Part shown: positions 28,703-38,434 of the stretch, piece after piece
Layout: the number at the start of each line of letters is the position of its first letter
How positions within the stretch are numbered: the stretch's first letter is position 1
Source of the DNA: Pseudomonas sp. Irchel 3E20
GTDB lineage: Bacteria; Pseudomonadota; Gammaproteobacteria; Pseudomonadales; Pseudomonadaceae
Reading direction: 5' to 3'
NCBI RefSeq assembly: GCF_900187645.1
Contig: NZ_FYEE01000005.1
Location: 248,001-312,000 of the forward strand
Length of the DNA: 64,000 nucleotides
Made by a program: the position numbers and the translations under genes
The notes under the pieces: model-generated
What the model saw: only the letters and a program-made list of their open reading frames with translations
Databases searched by the model: none
Told to the model about the DNA's origin: nothing

Positions 28703-30067
28703 TCAACCCAGCAACTGCCTCAACACCTGGGTAAAGGCGCGGCGGCTGTCCTCTTCCCCTGCATGATGCCCATCACGGATCACCCACAGCCCATTGACCA
28801 TCACATCCCGCACCTGGCGGTCGCCGCCGGCGAATAGCCAGCGGTTGAGGATGCCGTCGCCGTCCGCAGTCGCCAGATACGGGTCGTTGCCGTCCAGCAC
28901 CAGCCAGTCGGCGCGCTTGCCCACGGCCAGGGCGCCGATGTTCTGCCCCAGGGCCTGGGCGCCGCCGTCCAGGGCCGCGTCGTAAAGGGTGCGCCCGACC
29001 ATCGGTTGGTCGGCGCGATACAGGCGGTTGCGGCGTTGGTCGCGCAGGCGTTGGCCGTACTCCAGCCAGCGCAATTCCTCCACCACGCTCAACGACACAT
29101 GGCTGTCGGAGCCAATACCCATGCGCCCGCCTTGGGCGAGGAAGTCCACGGCCGGGAAAATCCCGTCGCCCAGGTTGGCCTCAGTGGTCAGGCACAAACC
29201 GGCAATGGCCTGGCTCTTGGCCATCAAGCTGACTTCCTGCGGGTTGGCGTGGGTGGCGTGGACCAGGCACCAGCGCTCATCGACCTCAGTGTTTTCGTAC
29301 AACCATTGCAGCGGGCGCAAGCCGCTCCAGGCCAGGCAATCGTCGACTTCCTTTTGCTGCTCGGCGATGTGGATATGCACCGGGCACTGCTTGTCGCTGG
29401 CCGCCAGTACTTCGCTGATTTGCTGCGGCGTGACTGCCCGTAGGGAGTGGAAGCACAGGCCCAGGGCCTGCGCCGGCTTCGCGGCGAGCAGCGGTTGCAG
29501 GCTTTGCTGCAGCCGGAGGTAGCGCTCGGTGCTGTTGATGAAACGCCGCTGCCCGTCATTCGGCGCCTGGCCGCCAAAGCCTGAGTGGCTGTAGAGCACC
29601 GGCAGCAGGGTCAGGCCGATACCGGCGGCGCTGGCGGCCTGGCTGATTTGCAGCGACAGCTCGGCCGGGTTGGCATAGGGCTGGCCATCCTGGTTGTGGT
29701 GCACGTAGTGGAACTCGGCTACTGAGGTGTAGCCGGCCTTGAGCATTTCGATGTACAGCTGGCGGGCGATTACCCCCAGTTGCTCGGGGCTGATCTTGCC
29801 GACGAGGCGGTACATCAAATCGCGCCAGGTCCAGAAACTGTCGTTGGGGTTACCTGCCACTTCCGCCAGCCCGGCCATGGCGCGCTGGAACGCGTGGGAG
29901 TGCAGGTTGGGCATCCCCGGCAGCAGCGGCCCGCGCAGGCGCTCGGCGCCGTCGGCACTGGCCTGGCTCTGGATATGGGTCAGCACGCCGTCGGCGCTGA
30001 CCTCAAAGCGAACATCGTTGGCCCAGCCACTGGGCAGCAGTGCGCGTTCGGCAAAGAAGGCGGACAT
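28703..30067 (-). CDS. hutF: Formimidoylglutamate deiminase
   Basis: A 454-residue amidohydrolase of the five-step histidine pathway; it converts N-formimino-L-glutamate to N-formyl-L-glutamate and ammonia. Motifs include the metal-site LLPGMPNLHSHAFQRAM, VAEFHYVHHN, HIHIAEQQKEVDDC and the late GSDSHVSLS. Length matches HutF. It is divergent from hutC with a palindromic operator between them. Together with HutG it defines the route that yields glutamate plus formate rather than formamide. Confidence 0.96.
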   Translation of the reverse strand: MSAFFAERALLPSGWANDVRFEVSADGVLTHIQSQASADGAERLRGPLLPGMPNLHSHAFQRAMAGLAEVAGNPNDSFWTWRDLMYRLVGKISPEQLGVIARQLYIEMLKAGYTSVAEFHYVHHNQDGQPYANPAELSLQISQAASAAGIGLTLLPVLYSHSGFGGQAPNDGQRRFINSTERYLRLQQSLQPLLAAKPAQALGLCFHSLRAVTPQQISEVLAASDKQCPVHIHIAEQQKEVDDCLAWSGLRPLQWLYENTEVDERWCLVHATHANPQEVSLMAKSQAIAGLCLTTEANLGDGIFPAVDFLAQGGRMGIGSDSHVSLSVVEELRWLEYGQRLRDQRRNRLYRADQPMVGRTLYDAALDGGAQALGQNIGALAVGKRADWLVLDGNDPYLATADGDGILNRWLFAGGDRQVRDVMVNGLWVIRDGHHAGEEDSRRAFTQVLRQLLG

Positions 30068-30092
30068 GGTTCAAAACCCCATCGTGATTATT

Positions 30093-30108
30093 TGTATATA
30101 CATATACA
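30093..30108. promoter_or_regulatory. Putative HutC operator between hutF and hutC
   Basis: TGTATAT-AC-ATATACA is a palindrome with perfect seven-base arms. It lies at the divergent hutF/hutC junction and overlaps a possible hutF -10. It resembles the palindrome before hutU (TTGTATGTACAA), as expected for one GntR-family regulator. Confidence 0.75.
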
Positions 30109-30172
30109 GACGTTTGCCTGCCCGGTAAACTCCGGCAAGCTAGCAGCCTTTAATCATTCACAAGGATTTCCT

Positions 30173-30922
30173 GTGCCGACTCCGCCTGCCGTTTCCCCGC
30201 TGGCCGCCCAAATGGGTGACAGTCCGGCGCCCTTGTACGCCCGCGTCAAGCAGATGATTACCCAGCAGATCGAAAGCGGAAACTGGCCGCCCCATTACCG
30301 CGTGCCGTCCGAGAGCGAACTGGTCAGCCAACTGGGTTTCAGCCGCATGACCATCAACCGCGCCCTGCGCGAGATGACGGCCGATGGCCTGCTGGTGCGC
30401 ATGCAAGGGGTCGGTACGTTCGTCGCCGAGCCCAAGAGCCAGTCCGCGTTGTTTGAAGTGCACAACATCGCCGATGAGATCGCCTCGCGCGGCCATCGCC
30501 ACACCTGCAAGGTCGTCACCCTGGGCGAAGAGGCCGCCGGCTCCGAGCGCGCCGTGGCCCTGGACATGCGTGAAGGGCAGAAGGTGTTCCACTCGCTGAT
30601 CGTGCATTACGAGAACGACATCCCGGTGCAAATCGAGGACCGTTTCGTCAACGCCCTGGTCGCGCCGGACTACCTCGCCCAGGACTTCACCCTGCAAACC
30701 CCCTACGCCTACCTGAATCAGGTTGCGCCACTGACCGAAGGCGAGCACGTGGTCGAAGCCATCCTCGCCGACCCCCAGGAATGTGCGCTGCTGCAAATCG
30801 AGCCGGGCGAACCGTGCCTGCTGATCCGCCGCCGCACCTGGTCGGGCCGCCAACCCGTGACGGCGGCGCGCCTGATCCACCCCGGCTCCCGTCATCGCCT
30901 GGAAGGGCGTTTTCACAAATAA
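30173..30922 (+). CDS. hutC: Histidine utilisation repressor, GntR/HutC family
   Basis: A 249-residue repressor with a winged helix (about 25-90, with YRVPSESELVSQLGFSRMTINRALREM) and a UTRA effector domain (about 105-245) that binds urocanate in the family. The GTG start at 30173 has AAGGA nine bases upstream; an ATG 13 codons later is possible. It represses hut transcription until urocanate accumulates. hutD follows after 19 bases, and the operator-like palindrome upstream suggests autoregulation. Confidence 0.96.
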   Translation: MPTPPAVSPLAAQMGDSPAPLYARVKQMITQQIESGNWPPHYRVPSESELVSQLGFSRMTINRALREMTADGLLVRMQGVGTFVAEPKSQSALFEVHNIADEIASRGHRHTCKVVTLGEEAAGSERAVALDMREGQKVFHSLIVHYENDIPVQIEDRFVNALVAPDYLAQDFTLQTPYAYLNQVAPLTEGEHVVEAILADPQECALLQIEPGEPCLLIRRRTWSGRQPVTAARLIHPGSRHRLEGRFHK

Positions 30923-30941
30923 ATGAAAAGAAGAGCACCCC

Positions 30942-31511
30942 ATGAGCCACCTGAAGGTTCTGCGCGCGGCTGACTATCCGCGCATGCCCTGGAAAAACGG
31001 CGGTGGCAGCACCGAAGAAATCACCCGCGACGCCGGCACCGGCCTGGACGGCTTCGGCTGGCGCCTATCGATTGCCGACATCGGCGAGTCGGGCGGGTTT
31101 TCCACCTTCAACGGTTACCAACGCATCATCACTGTGCTGCAAGGCGCAGGCATGGTCCTCACCGTCGACGGCCAGGCCACCCGGCCACTGCGCCCCCTGG
31201 ACCCCTTCGCCTTCAGCGGCGCCAGCGAAGTTGCCTGCACCTTGCTTGAGGGGGCGATCCGCGATTTCAACCTGATCTACGCCCCCCAGCGCTACCACGC
31301 CCGTTTGCAGTGGCTGAGCGGCGAGCAGCGGTTCTTCAGCTCGGCAGGCACCGTGCTGGTGTTCAGCGTGAGTGAAAACCTGGAACTGACCGTGGTGGGG
31401 AACCGCGAGCATCTGGGGCGTCATGACTGCCTGCAAGTGGACGGTAATGTTGAGTTGTTGGAGATCGCCAGCGACGGTGCGTGCTGCATCATCGAACTGA
31501 CCCCAGCCTGA
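30942..31511 (+). CDS. hutD: HutD family protein
   Basis: A 189-residue cupin-like protein with the family opening RAADYPRMPWKNGGGSTEEI and a double beta-barrel composition. HutD is needed for full histidine use in fluorescens pseudomonads and has been proposed to limit over-induction of the locus by binding a pathway product; it is not an enzyme of the pathway. It follows hutC closely and would be its co-transcribed partner. The next genes, in most related loci hutU, are here displaced by a two-gene insert. Confidence 0.93.
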   Translation: MSHLKVLRAADYPRMPWKNGGGSTEEITRDAGTGLDGFGWRLSIADIGESGGFSTFNGYQRIITVLQGAGMVLTVDGQATRPLRPLDPFAFSGASEVACTLLEGAIRDFNLIYAPQRYHARLQWLSGEQRFFSSAGTVLVFSVSENLELTVVGNREHLGRHDCLQVDGNVELLEIASDGACCIIELTPA

Positions 31512-31646
31512 TCCGGGTTCAAGCACCCGCCCATGGCAGGTGCAACCTGGCGTAGTCCACTTCCCACCAATCGCGTCCGTTTGGTCTGATTTCGCGCAAT
31601 AAATTGCTTCGCTAGCATCGCGTTTTGTCCTGCGCGAGTGCGTGCC

Positions 31647-33269
31647 ATGCCGCCATCCTCTCCCCCAGAACCCACTGTCCCCGCCGACAACATGCGCGTC
31701 GCCCTGGCGTACATTACCGGCGCCCCGGAAAAACTCTTCGACGCCAGTGTCGATACCGCCCTTTGGGTGTGGGAGGCGATCCAGGGGGATTTCAACCAGG
31801 ACCGCAGCACCGGGCAAATCGCCTTCGACGCGGCGGTCTCCATGGTGCCCTTGGTAGACCAGGTCTGCGACATGCGCGATTTGGTCGCCAACTGCCGCGA
31901 ACTGCAAAAAGACCAAAGCAACACCTGGGCCTGGGTCGGCCTGTGCCTGACCCTGATCGGCCTGTTTCCGGTGCTCGGTTCCCTGGTCAAGGGCGTGCTG
32001 AAAATCTTCTTCCTGTTCATCCGCCGCTCGGGCGGCCATGCCGTGGAGAAGGCCGTGGACGAGGCGATGACCTGGGTCATCACCCTGCTGCGTAAAAAGG
32101 AAGTGGTGAAGTACTGGCGTGGCCTGGAGTGGGGCCAAGTGTTCAAGGAACTGGCTGACGCCATCAAGAAGGTGCGCAACCAGATAGACGTCTTGAGGTT
32201 GCTGCACGCCTTCGACCGGGGCATTGCCCTGCTCAACACCCTACTGGGCAAAGTCAAATACGTCCCCGGGGCCGCCGCCAAGGCCGAGCAAACCCTGAAC
32301 ATGGTCAAGGCCGTGCGCCTACAGGCCAATGCCCATATCGGCAAAGCGCTACAACCGATACGCGACGCCCTCGACATCGTGATCCGCCGGCTGGAAATGG
32401 AAGACCTGATGCAGCATCGGGCGATCCTGAACACGGTGAATGTGCACTTTCACGGCGGATTGCCCGAGGCGCGGGCGGTGAAATTGATGCGGGATGCGAA
32501 GCCGTTGCCGGGGTGGTTGAGTCGGGGGAAGCCGGGGGTGTTTAGTCCCGTCGATCCGAAGGACTACATAGACGAGGTAAACAGAAGAGCCGCCCAAGGA
32601 TTTCCGCGCCTCGATGATAAGCAGATCCAAACCTTCGCCAAGGGCTTGGAGGCGGATGAACTCAAAGGCCCCCAACGCCTTTACCGCATCTTAGGCCCCG
32701 GCAGTGTCGCCAGTGCCCAGGACTGGGTCACGGAAGCCGTGTTCAAACAAATCATGGATTCAGCCAACCCCAAGTCTGCCTGGCGCAAGTACCTGGCGGT
32801 GTGGCCGGACTGGAACGTCAATGGCCAGTTCGTGGTGTACGACCTCAAGGCCGGGGAAACCCTCAAGGTCTGGAAAGGCCCCGCGGCGTCCCAGGTCAAG
32901 GATGGGGAAGTCGAACTAGGTGACCTTTATCTGGAGGGCGGCTGGGAGCAACTCAAGTTCGATGCCAAGTTCATCCGCAACAGCGCCGGCGAAAGCACCG
33001 CTGAAGCCTTCGACACCCTGACCTACTACCGCGTGGATCGCCAGACCGGTCGCATGGAACCTGCCCCGGACATGAACTACGAGCGTTACAAGAACCTTTC
33101 GGCAGAAGAGCAGGAGTTCTATGAGTGCCTGCGCGAAAAAATCAATCACCCCGCCATCAGCGGCCCCTTTGATACCGCCTGGGGCATGACCGACTTTGAT
33201 GCCCAACTTAATAACGTGCGCCTCGGCCTGCCCAACTTGCCCGGCCAAGTAACGGAGTTTAAAAAATGA
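31647..33269 (+). CDS. Putative polymorphic toxin with pre-toxin membrane region
   Basis: A 540-residue protein. Residues about 40-130 resemble the conserved pre-toxin segment of Rhs and other type VI-linked toxins: GDFNQDRSTGQIAFDA, PLVDQVCDMRDLVANC, and a hydrophobic WAWVGLCLTLIGLFPVLGSLVKGV. A helical section follows to about 290. The C-terminal part (about 335-540) is a separate domain with LYRILGPGS (Arg347), AWRKYLAVWPDWN and LEGGWEQLKF. It may be the toxic domain. No PAAR, VgrG or Rhs repeats are present. The stop overlaps the next start (ATGA). Naming is by inference from layout and the neighbouring immunity-like gene. Confidence 0.6.
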   Translation: MPPSSPPEPTVPADNMRVALAYITGAPEKLFDASVDTALWVWEAIQGDFNQDRSTGQIAFDAAVSMVPLVDQVCDMRDLVANCRELQKDQSNTWAWVGLCLTLIGLFPVLGSLVKGVLKIFFLFIRRSGGHAVEKAVDEAMTWVITLLRKKEVVKYWRGLEWGQVFKELADAIKKVRNQIDVLRLLHAFDRGIALLNTLLGKVKYVPGAAAKAEQTLNMVKAVRLQANAHIGKALQPIRDALDIVIRRLEMEDLMQHRAILNTVNVHFHGGLPEARAVKLMRDAKPLPGWLSRGKPGVFSPVDPKDYIDEVNRRAAQGFPRLDDKQIQTFAKGLEADELKGPQRLYRILGPGSVASAQDWVTEAVFKQIMDSANPKSAWRKYLAVWPDWNVNGQFVVYDLKAGETLKVWKGPAASQVKDGEVELGDLYLEGGWEQLKFDAKFIRNSAGESTAEAFDTLTYYRVDRQTGRMEPAPDMNYERYKNLSAEEQEFYECLREKINHPAISGPFDTAWGMTDFDAQLNNVRLGLPNLPGQVTEFKK

Positions 33270-34375
33270 ATCCGCTTTATCCGATGACCCCGACTTATCA
33301 CCTGTCGCTTTGGCAAAAACGCCAAGCGGCGATGCTCTATTACTACTCGTCGCAAAGTTACCTGGACGCGTTGTTGCCGAAGATCGAAGAGTTGATCGTT
33401 ATGGCCGAGATGCTTTTAGAACGCCGTTCGATTCTCGACCCCCTGATGGTCAGCGAACGCTGGGGCGTGCGCGATACCGCAGCCAACTGGAGCACCGGCG
33501 GTTTTCCAGCCTTGATTGCCTACAGGCAAAGCACGATGTGGCATATGGCCAAGCGCGTCGACCAGTGCTACGGCATCACGGGAACCAATCAATGCGCCCA
33601 TATGCTGGGCGAGTTCTCGATGCAATGGGCCACCGCAGAACAGGAGAAAGCGTTTCGCGAGCGGGCCAACGAGGTGTTTTCCTACGGTTTTATGATTGAC
33701 GGAGTTATGAAACGCAACTGGAGCGATTTAACTTTCTGGATTATTTGGCAGGAACTCAAAGAACAATTTCCTCGTTTGCCGAAATTCAAAGTGCATATGG
33801 ATATTGAAGGTAAAACCGGGGAAGTTCCGCCACGTACCGGTGTTTATGTCTCTCAGGATGATCCTCTGGGTGCCCTGCAATTTGCCTGGACCGGAGGCGG
33901 CGAAGGTATGTGGAAAACGCTGGAAGAATGCAAAACGTTCAATGATATAGGCCTGGACGCCTTGAAAACCTTGGGACGCGCAGGCTTGTGGGGCGATGAA
34001 AACGGACTTGCAAGGTTCATTGAGCAATCGCCCTATAAAGGCGTCTTTAAAGAGTCGTACTTCTACGCTCGTACCCGAGTACAAGTTCACTCTTTCACCG
34101 AACGCCCCTGCAAGTGGTACTTCGTCGAACTTCTCGAAGGCGAGTTTGAAGACAGCGACCCCGACGCCATGGCCGACGCGCCCGGCAGCGAGCCGCAGCA
34201 CCCGCCGCGCAAAGCCAGCGGCGAGCCGTGCCCCCACGCCGGTTGGTGGTTCAGCCCCGCCCGTGAAGGTTCGCGGCAGTATTTCCGTGATGGCGCAATT
34301 TTTCCCAAGCTGGAAGGCGACTACGGCTACACCTTCTGGCTCTGGAGCCCGGATCAGTCCAGGCCAACACTTTGA
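33266..34375 (+). CDS. Imm71/Imm72-like immunity protein
   Basis: A 369-residue soluble protein. Residues 189-215 read PRTGVYVSQDDPLGALQFAW followed by TGGGEG, and the C terminus reads CPHAGWWFSPAREGSR, then YGYTFWLWSPDQS; from memory these blocks belong to immunity proteins of the Imm71/Imm72 type that accompany polymorphic toxins. Its ATG overlaps the toxin stop by four bases, so the antidote is translated directly after the toxin. Part of the gene (about 33660-34080) is clearly AT-richer than its surroundings. A hairpin terminator follows. The substrate toxin domain is unproven. Confidence 0.6.
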   Translation: MNPLYPMTPTYHLSLWQKRQAAMLYYYSSQSYLDALLPKIEELIVMAEMLLERRSILDPLMVSERWGVRDTAANWSTGGFPALIAYRQSTMWHMAKRVDQCYGITGTNQCAHMLGEFSMQWATAEQEKAFRERANEVFSYGFMIDGVMKRNWSDLTFWIIWQELKEQFPRLPKFKVHMDIEGKTGEVPPRTGVYVSQDDPLGALQFAWTGGGEGMWKTLEECKTFNDIGLDALKTLGRAGLWGDENGLARFIEQSPYKGVFKESYFYARTRVQVHSFTERPCKWYFVELLEGEFEDSDPDAMADAPGSEPQHPPRKASGEPCPHAGWWFSPAREGSRQYFRDGAIFPKLEGDYGYTFWLWSPDQSRPTL

Positions 34376-34418
34376 TCGTTCACCGCCATTGCGTTTACCT
34401 GCTACCTCGCCCTTCTCG

Positions 34419-34468
34419 GTTGTTACTGAACGCCCCATTCGGGGGCGTTTCCTTGCTTCGGTAACAAC
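34419..34468. terminator. Nested inverted repeat with terminator-like hairpin
   Basis: Outer arms GTTGTTAC (34419-34426) and GTAACAAC (34461-34468) are perfect. Inside is a GAACGCCCC-ATTC-GGGGGCGTTTC hairpin (34428-34451) followed by a weak T-rich stretch. The inner stem looks like a terminator for the immunity gene; the outer arms resemble CbrB half-sites (TGTTAC/GTAACA) but with a 34-base spacing. Confidence 0.6.
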
Positions 34469-34577
34469 GTGTTCGTCGTTGTTGATTTCTCTTGTCGTGC
34501 TCTGAATTTCTCAGACTCCCTTGATCCACGGGCTCTACAACCCTGCCCAGAACTTTTCTGAAGCTCGGATTTGCAAG

Positions 34578-34594
34578 TTGGCCGCATGATTGCA
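34578..34594 (+). promoter_or_regulatory. Sigma-54 promoter of hutU
   Basis: TTGGCCGCATGATTGCA shows -24 GG and -12 GC with exactly ten bases between. It lies about 150 bases upstream of the hutU GTG. Sigma-54, CbrB and NtrC control of hutU is known in fluorescens pseudomonads. Confidence 0.8.
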
Positions 34595-34598
34595 TATG

Positions 34599-34612
34599 CT
34601 TGTATGTACAAG
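34599..34612. promoter_or_regulatory. HutC operator at the hutU promoter
   Basis: CTTGTA-TG-TACAAG is a palindrome with perfect six-base arms. It starts six bases after the -12 element and so covers the expected transcription start, where bound HutC would block sigma-54 polymerase. Confidence 0.8.
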
Positions 34613-34742
34613 TAAAGACGTATGCGTATGAGTCGCGCCGACTCAACCATCGTCCCCTGATTCGCCGTTGTGCAGTGGTTGCGCACTGGCTTGCTCGCCC
34701 GCCGCCCGGGTTGGTTTGGATTGATTGCTGAGGAGTTTTTTC

Positions 34743-36428
<1,686 letters not shown>

Positions 36429-36729
36429 AGGCCGCGCTTTATTTGCCCGCCAGGCTGGCGTGCCGGAAACTGCACGCCATTGTTTATCGCGGGCGCTGCC
36501 TCAAGCCCCACCGCATCGTTGTCGTAGGTAGAAAACGGGTTTGCGTAGCGGCCCTAAAAAGCGAAGGAGCGCTACGCACTTCAGTGCGGGCGAGCCTGCT
36601 TCCTACACGCGAGCAGGGCCAGGCAGGCCGGGTTCCCACAGGAACCGGGCGAGATTTCAGAACAATCCACAGCCGGCGAGCCGTTGCGTGCCACGGGCTG
36701 TTAATAAAACTCTCAAAAGGAGCACGAAT
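36429..36729. other. Gap between hutU and hutH
   Basis: About 300 bases hold degenerate REP-like fragments (GTGCGGGCGAGCCTGCTTCC near 36585 and a GGTTCC/GGAACC stem near 36630) and no gene. Strong AAAAGGAG ribosome site at the end belongs to hutH. I see no convincing promoter. Confidence 0.5.
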
Positions 36730-38262
36730 GTGACTGCGCTAAACCTTATCCCAGGCCAGCTGACCCTTGCCCAACTGCGTGCCGTTTACCAGAACCCGAT
36801 CACCCTGAGCCTGGATGACAGCGCCTCGCAACAGATCGAAGCCAGCGTGGCCTGCGTGGAGCAGATCCTGGCCGAGAACCGCACCGCGTACGGCATCAAC
36901 ACCGGTTTCGGCCTGCTGGCCTCGACCCGCATCGCCAGCGAAGACCTGGAAAACCTGCAACGCTCCCTGGTGCTATCCCACGCCGCCGGTGTGGGCGAGC
37001 CGATCAGCGACGCCCTGGTGCGCCTGATTATGGTGCTCAAGGTCAACAGCCTGAGCCGTGGTTTCTCCGGCATCCGTCGCTTGGTTATCGATGCGCTGAT
37101 CGCCCTTATCAATGCCGAGGTTTACCCGCACATCCCGCTCAAAGGTTCGGTGGGCGCTTCCGGCGACCTCGCGCCTTTGGCCCATATGTCCCTGGTGCTG
37201 CTGGGCGAAGGCAAGGCCCGCTACAAAGGACAATGGCTGAGCGCGACCGAGGCGCTGAAAGTCGCCGGCCTGACGCCGCTGACCCTGGCCGCCAAAGAAG
37301 GCCTGGCGCTGCTCAACGGCACCCAGGTGTCTACCGCTTATGCCTTGCGCGGTTTGTTCGAGGGCGAAGACCTGTTCGCCGGCGCCCTGGCCCTGGGTGG
37401 CCTGACCGTTGAGGCGGTGCTGGGTTCGCGCTCGCCGTTCGACGCACGCATCCACGCCGCCCGTGGCCAGAAAGGCCAGATCGACGCCGCTGCCGCGTAC
37501 CGCGACCTGCTGGGCGAGCGCAGCGAAGTGTCCGATTCGCACCACAACTGCGACAAGGTCCAGGACCCGTACTCCCTGCGTTGCCAGCCGCAAGTCATGG
37601 GCGCCTGCCTGACCCAGTTCCGCCAGGCCGCCGAGGTGCTGAGCATCGAAGCCAACGCCGTGTCGGACAACCCGTTGGTGTTCGCCGCCGAAGGCGACGT
37701 GATTTCCGGTGGTAACTTCCACGCTGAACCGGTGGCCATGGCCGCTGACAACATGGCTTTGGCCATCGCCGAAATCGGCTCCCTGAGCGAGCGCCGCATC
37801 TCGCTGATGATGGACAAGCACATGTCCCAGTTGCCGCCGTTCCTGGTGGCCAACGGTGGGGTGAACTCCGGTTTCATGATCGCCCAAGTGACTGCCGCAG
37901 CCCTGGCCAGCGAAAACAAGGCCTTGGCTCACCCGCACTCGGTGGACAGCCTGCCCACTTCCGCCAACCAGGAAGACCACGTCTCCATGGCCCCGGCCGC
38001 GGGTAAGCGTTTGTGGGAAATGGCTGAGAACACCCGTGGCGTGCTCGCCGTGGAATGGCTCGCTGCCGTCCAGGGCCTGGACCTGCGCGATGGCCTGAAA
38101 ACCTCCAGCAAACTGGAGCAAGCGCGCACCCTCCTGCGCAGCAAAGTCCCGTTCTATGAGAAAGACCGCTTCTTCGCCCCGGACATCAACGCCGCGAGCG
38201 AACTGCTGGCCTCCCGTTGCCTGAACGAACTGGTCCTGGCCAAGTTGCTGCCGAGCCTCTGA
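36730..38262 (+). CDS. hutH: Histidine ammonia-lyase
   Basis: A 510-residue enzyme that removes ammonia from histidine to form urocanate, the first step of the pathway. The MIO cofactor triad Ala143-Ser144-Gly145 lies in [12 protein letters not shown], and YGINTGFG and QEDHVSM blocks are present. The GTG start at 36730 is preceded by AAAAGGAG. An out-of-frame ATG TGA (36728-36733) overlaps this start, a minimal start-stop pair. Only one hutH copy is in this locus. Confidence 0.97.
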   Translation: MTALNLIPGQLTLAQLRAVYQNPITLSLDDSASQQIEASVACVEQILAENRTAYGINTGFGLLASTRIASEDLENLQRSLVLSHAAGVGEPISDALVRLIMVLKVNSLSRGFSGIRRLVIDALIALINAEVYPHIPLKGSVGASGDLAPLAHMSLVLLGEGKARYKGQWLSATEALKVAGLTPLTLAAKEGLALLNGTQVSTAYALRGLFEGEDLFAGALALGGLTVEAVLGSRSPFDARIHAARGQKGQIDAAAAYRDLLGERSEVSDSHHNCDKVQDPYSLRCQPQVMGACLTQFRQAAEVLSIEANAVSDNPLVFAAEGDVISGGNFHAEPVAMAADNMALAIAEIGSLSERRISLMMDKHMSQLPPFLVANGGVNSGFMIAQVTAAALASENKALAHPHSVDSLPTSANQEDHVSMAPAAGKRLWEMAENTRGVLAVEWLAAVQGLDLRDGLKTSSKLEQARTLLRSKVPFYEKDRFFAPDINAASELLASRCLNELVLAKLLPSL

Positions 38263-38271
38263 CACCCAGGT

Positions 38272-38381
38272 GTAGCAAGCGGGCTTGCCCGCGCTCGGCA
38301 GCGTAGCGGCCGTCAATAGTCGCACAAGCCACTATTTGAAGTGGCTGCTACGCACCCCAGCGCGGGCAAGCCCGCTTGCTA
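38272..38381. repeat. REP-flanked inverted repeat between hutH and hutT
   Basis: TAGCAAGCGGGCTTGCCCGCG and its inverse CGCGGGCAAGCCCGCTTGCTA form the ends; an inner GCGTAGC/GCTACGC pair sits within. The transcript could fold into one long hairpin, a likely attenuator or RNA stabiliser between two hut genes. Confidence 0.75.
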
Positions 38382-38413
38382 CCGGTTCAGTCAGCCCATT
38401 GGTTTTCTCTGAC

Positions 38414-38421
38414 AAAAACAA
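38414..38421 (+). promoter_or_regulatory. Crc/Hfq CA motif at the hutT ribosome-binding site
   Basis: AAAAACAA fits AAnAAnAA exactly and stands just before the AAGGAC ribosome site of hutT. Hfq with Crc binds such motifs to block translation when preferred carbon sources are present. Confidence 0.6.
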
Positions 38422-38434
38422 TTAAGGACGAGAA

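Larger units (their letters stand above)
34376..34742. other. Gap between the immunity gene and hutU
   Basis: It holds a hairpin flanked by long inverted arms (34419-34468), a sigma-54 promoter (34578-34594) and a HutC operator (34599-34612). No gene is visible in it. Confidence 0.7.

Noticed and set aside
31512..31646. Transposon ends around the toxin-immunity insert
   Set aside because: I found no terminal inverted repeats or target-site duplication flanking 31512-34500, and no transposase or integrase gene.
36660..36690. Possible sigma-54 promoter before hutH (TGGCACG on the minus strand)
   Set aside because: Wrong orientation for hutH and no GC at the required ten-base distance.
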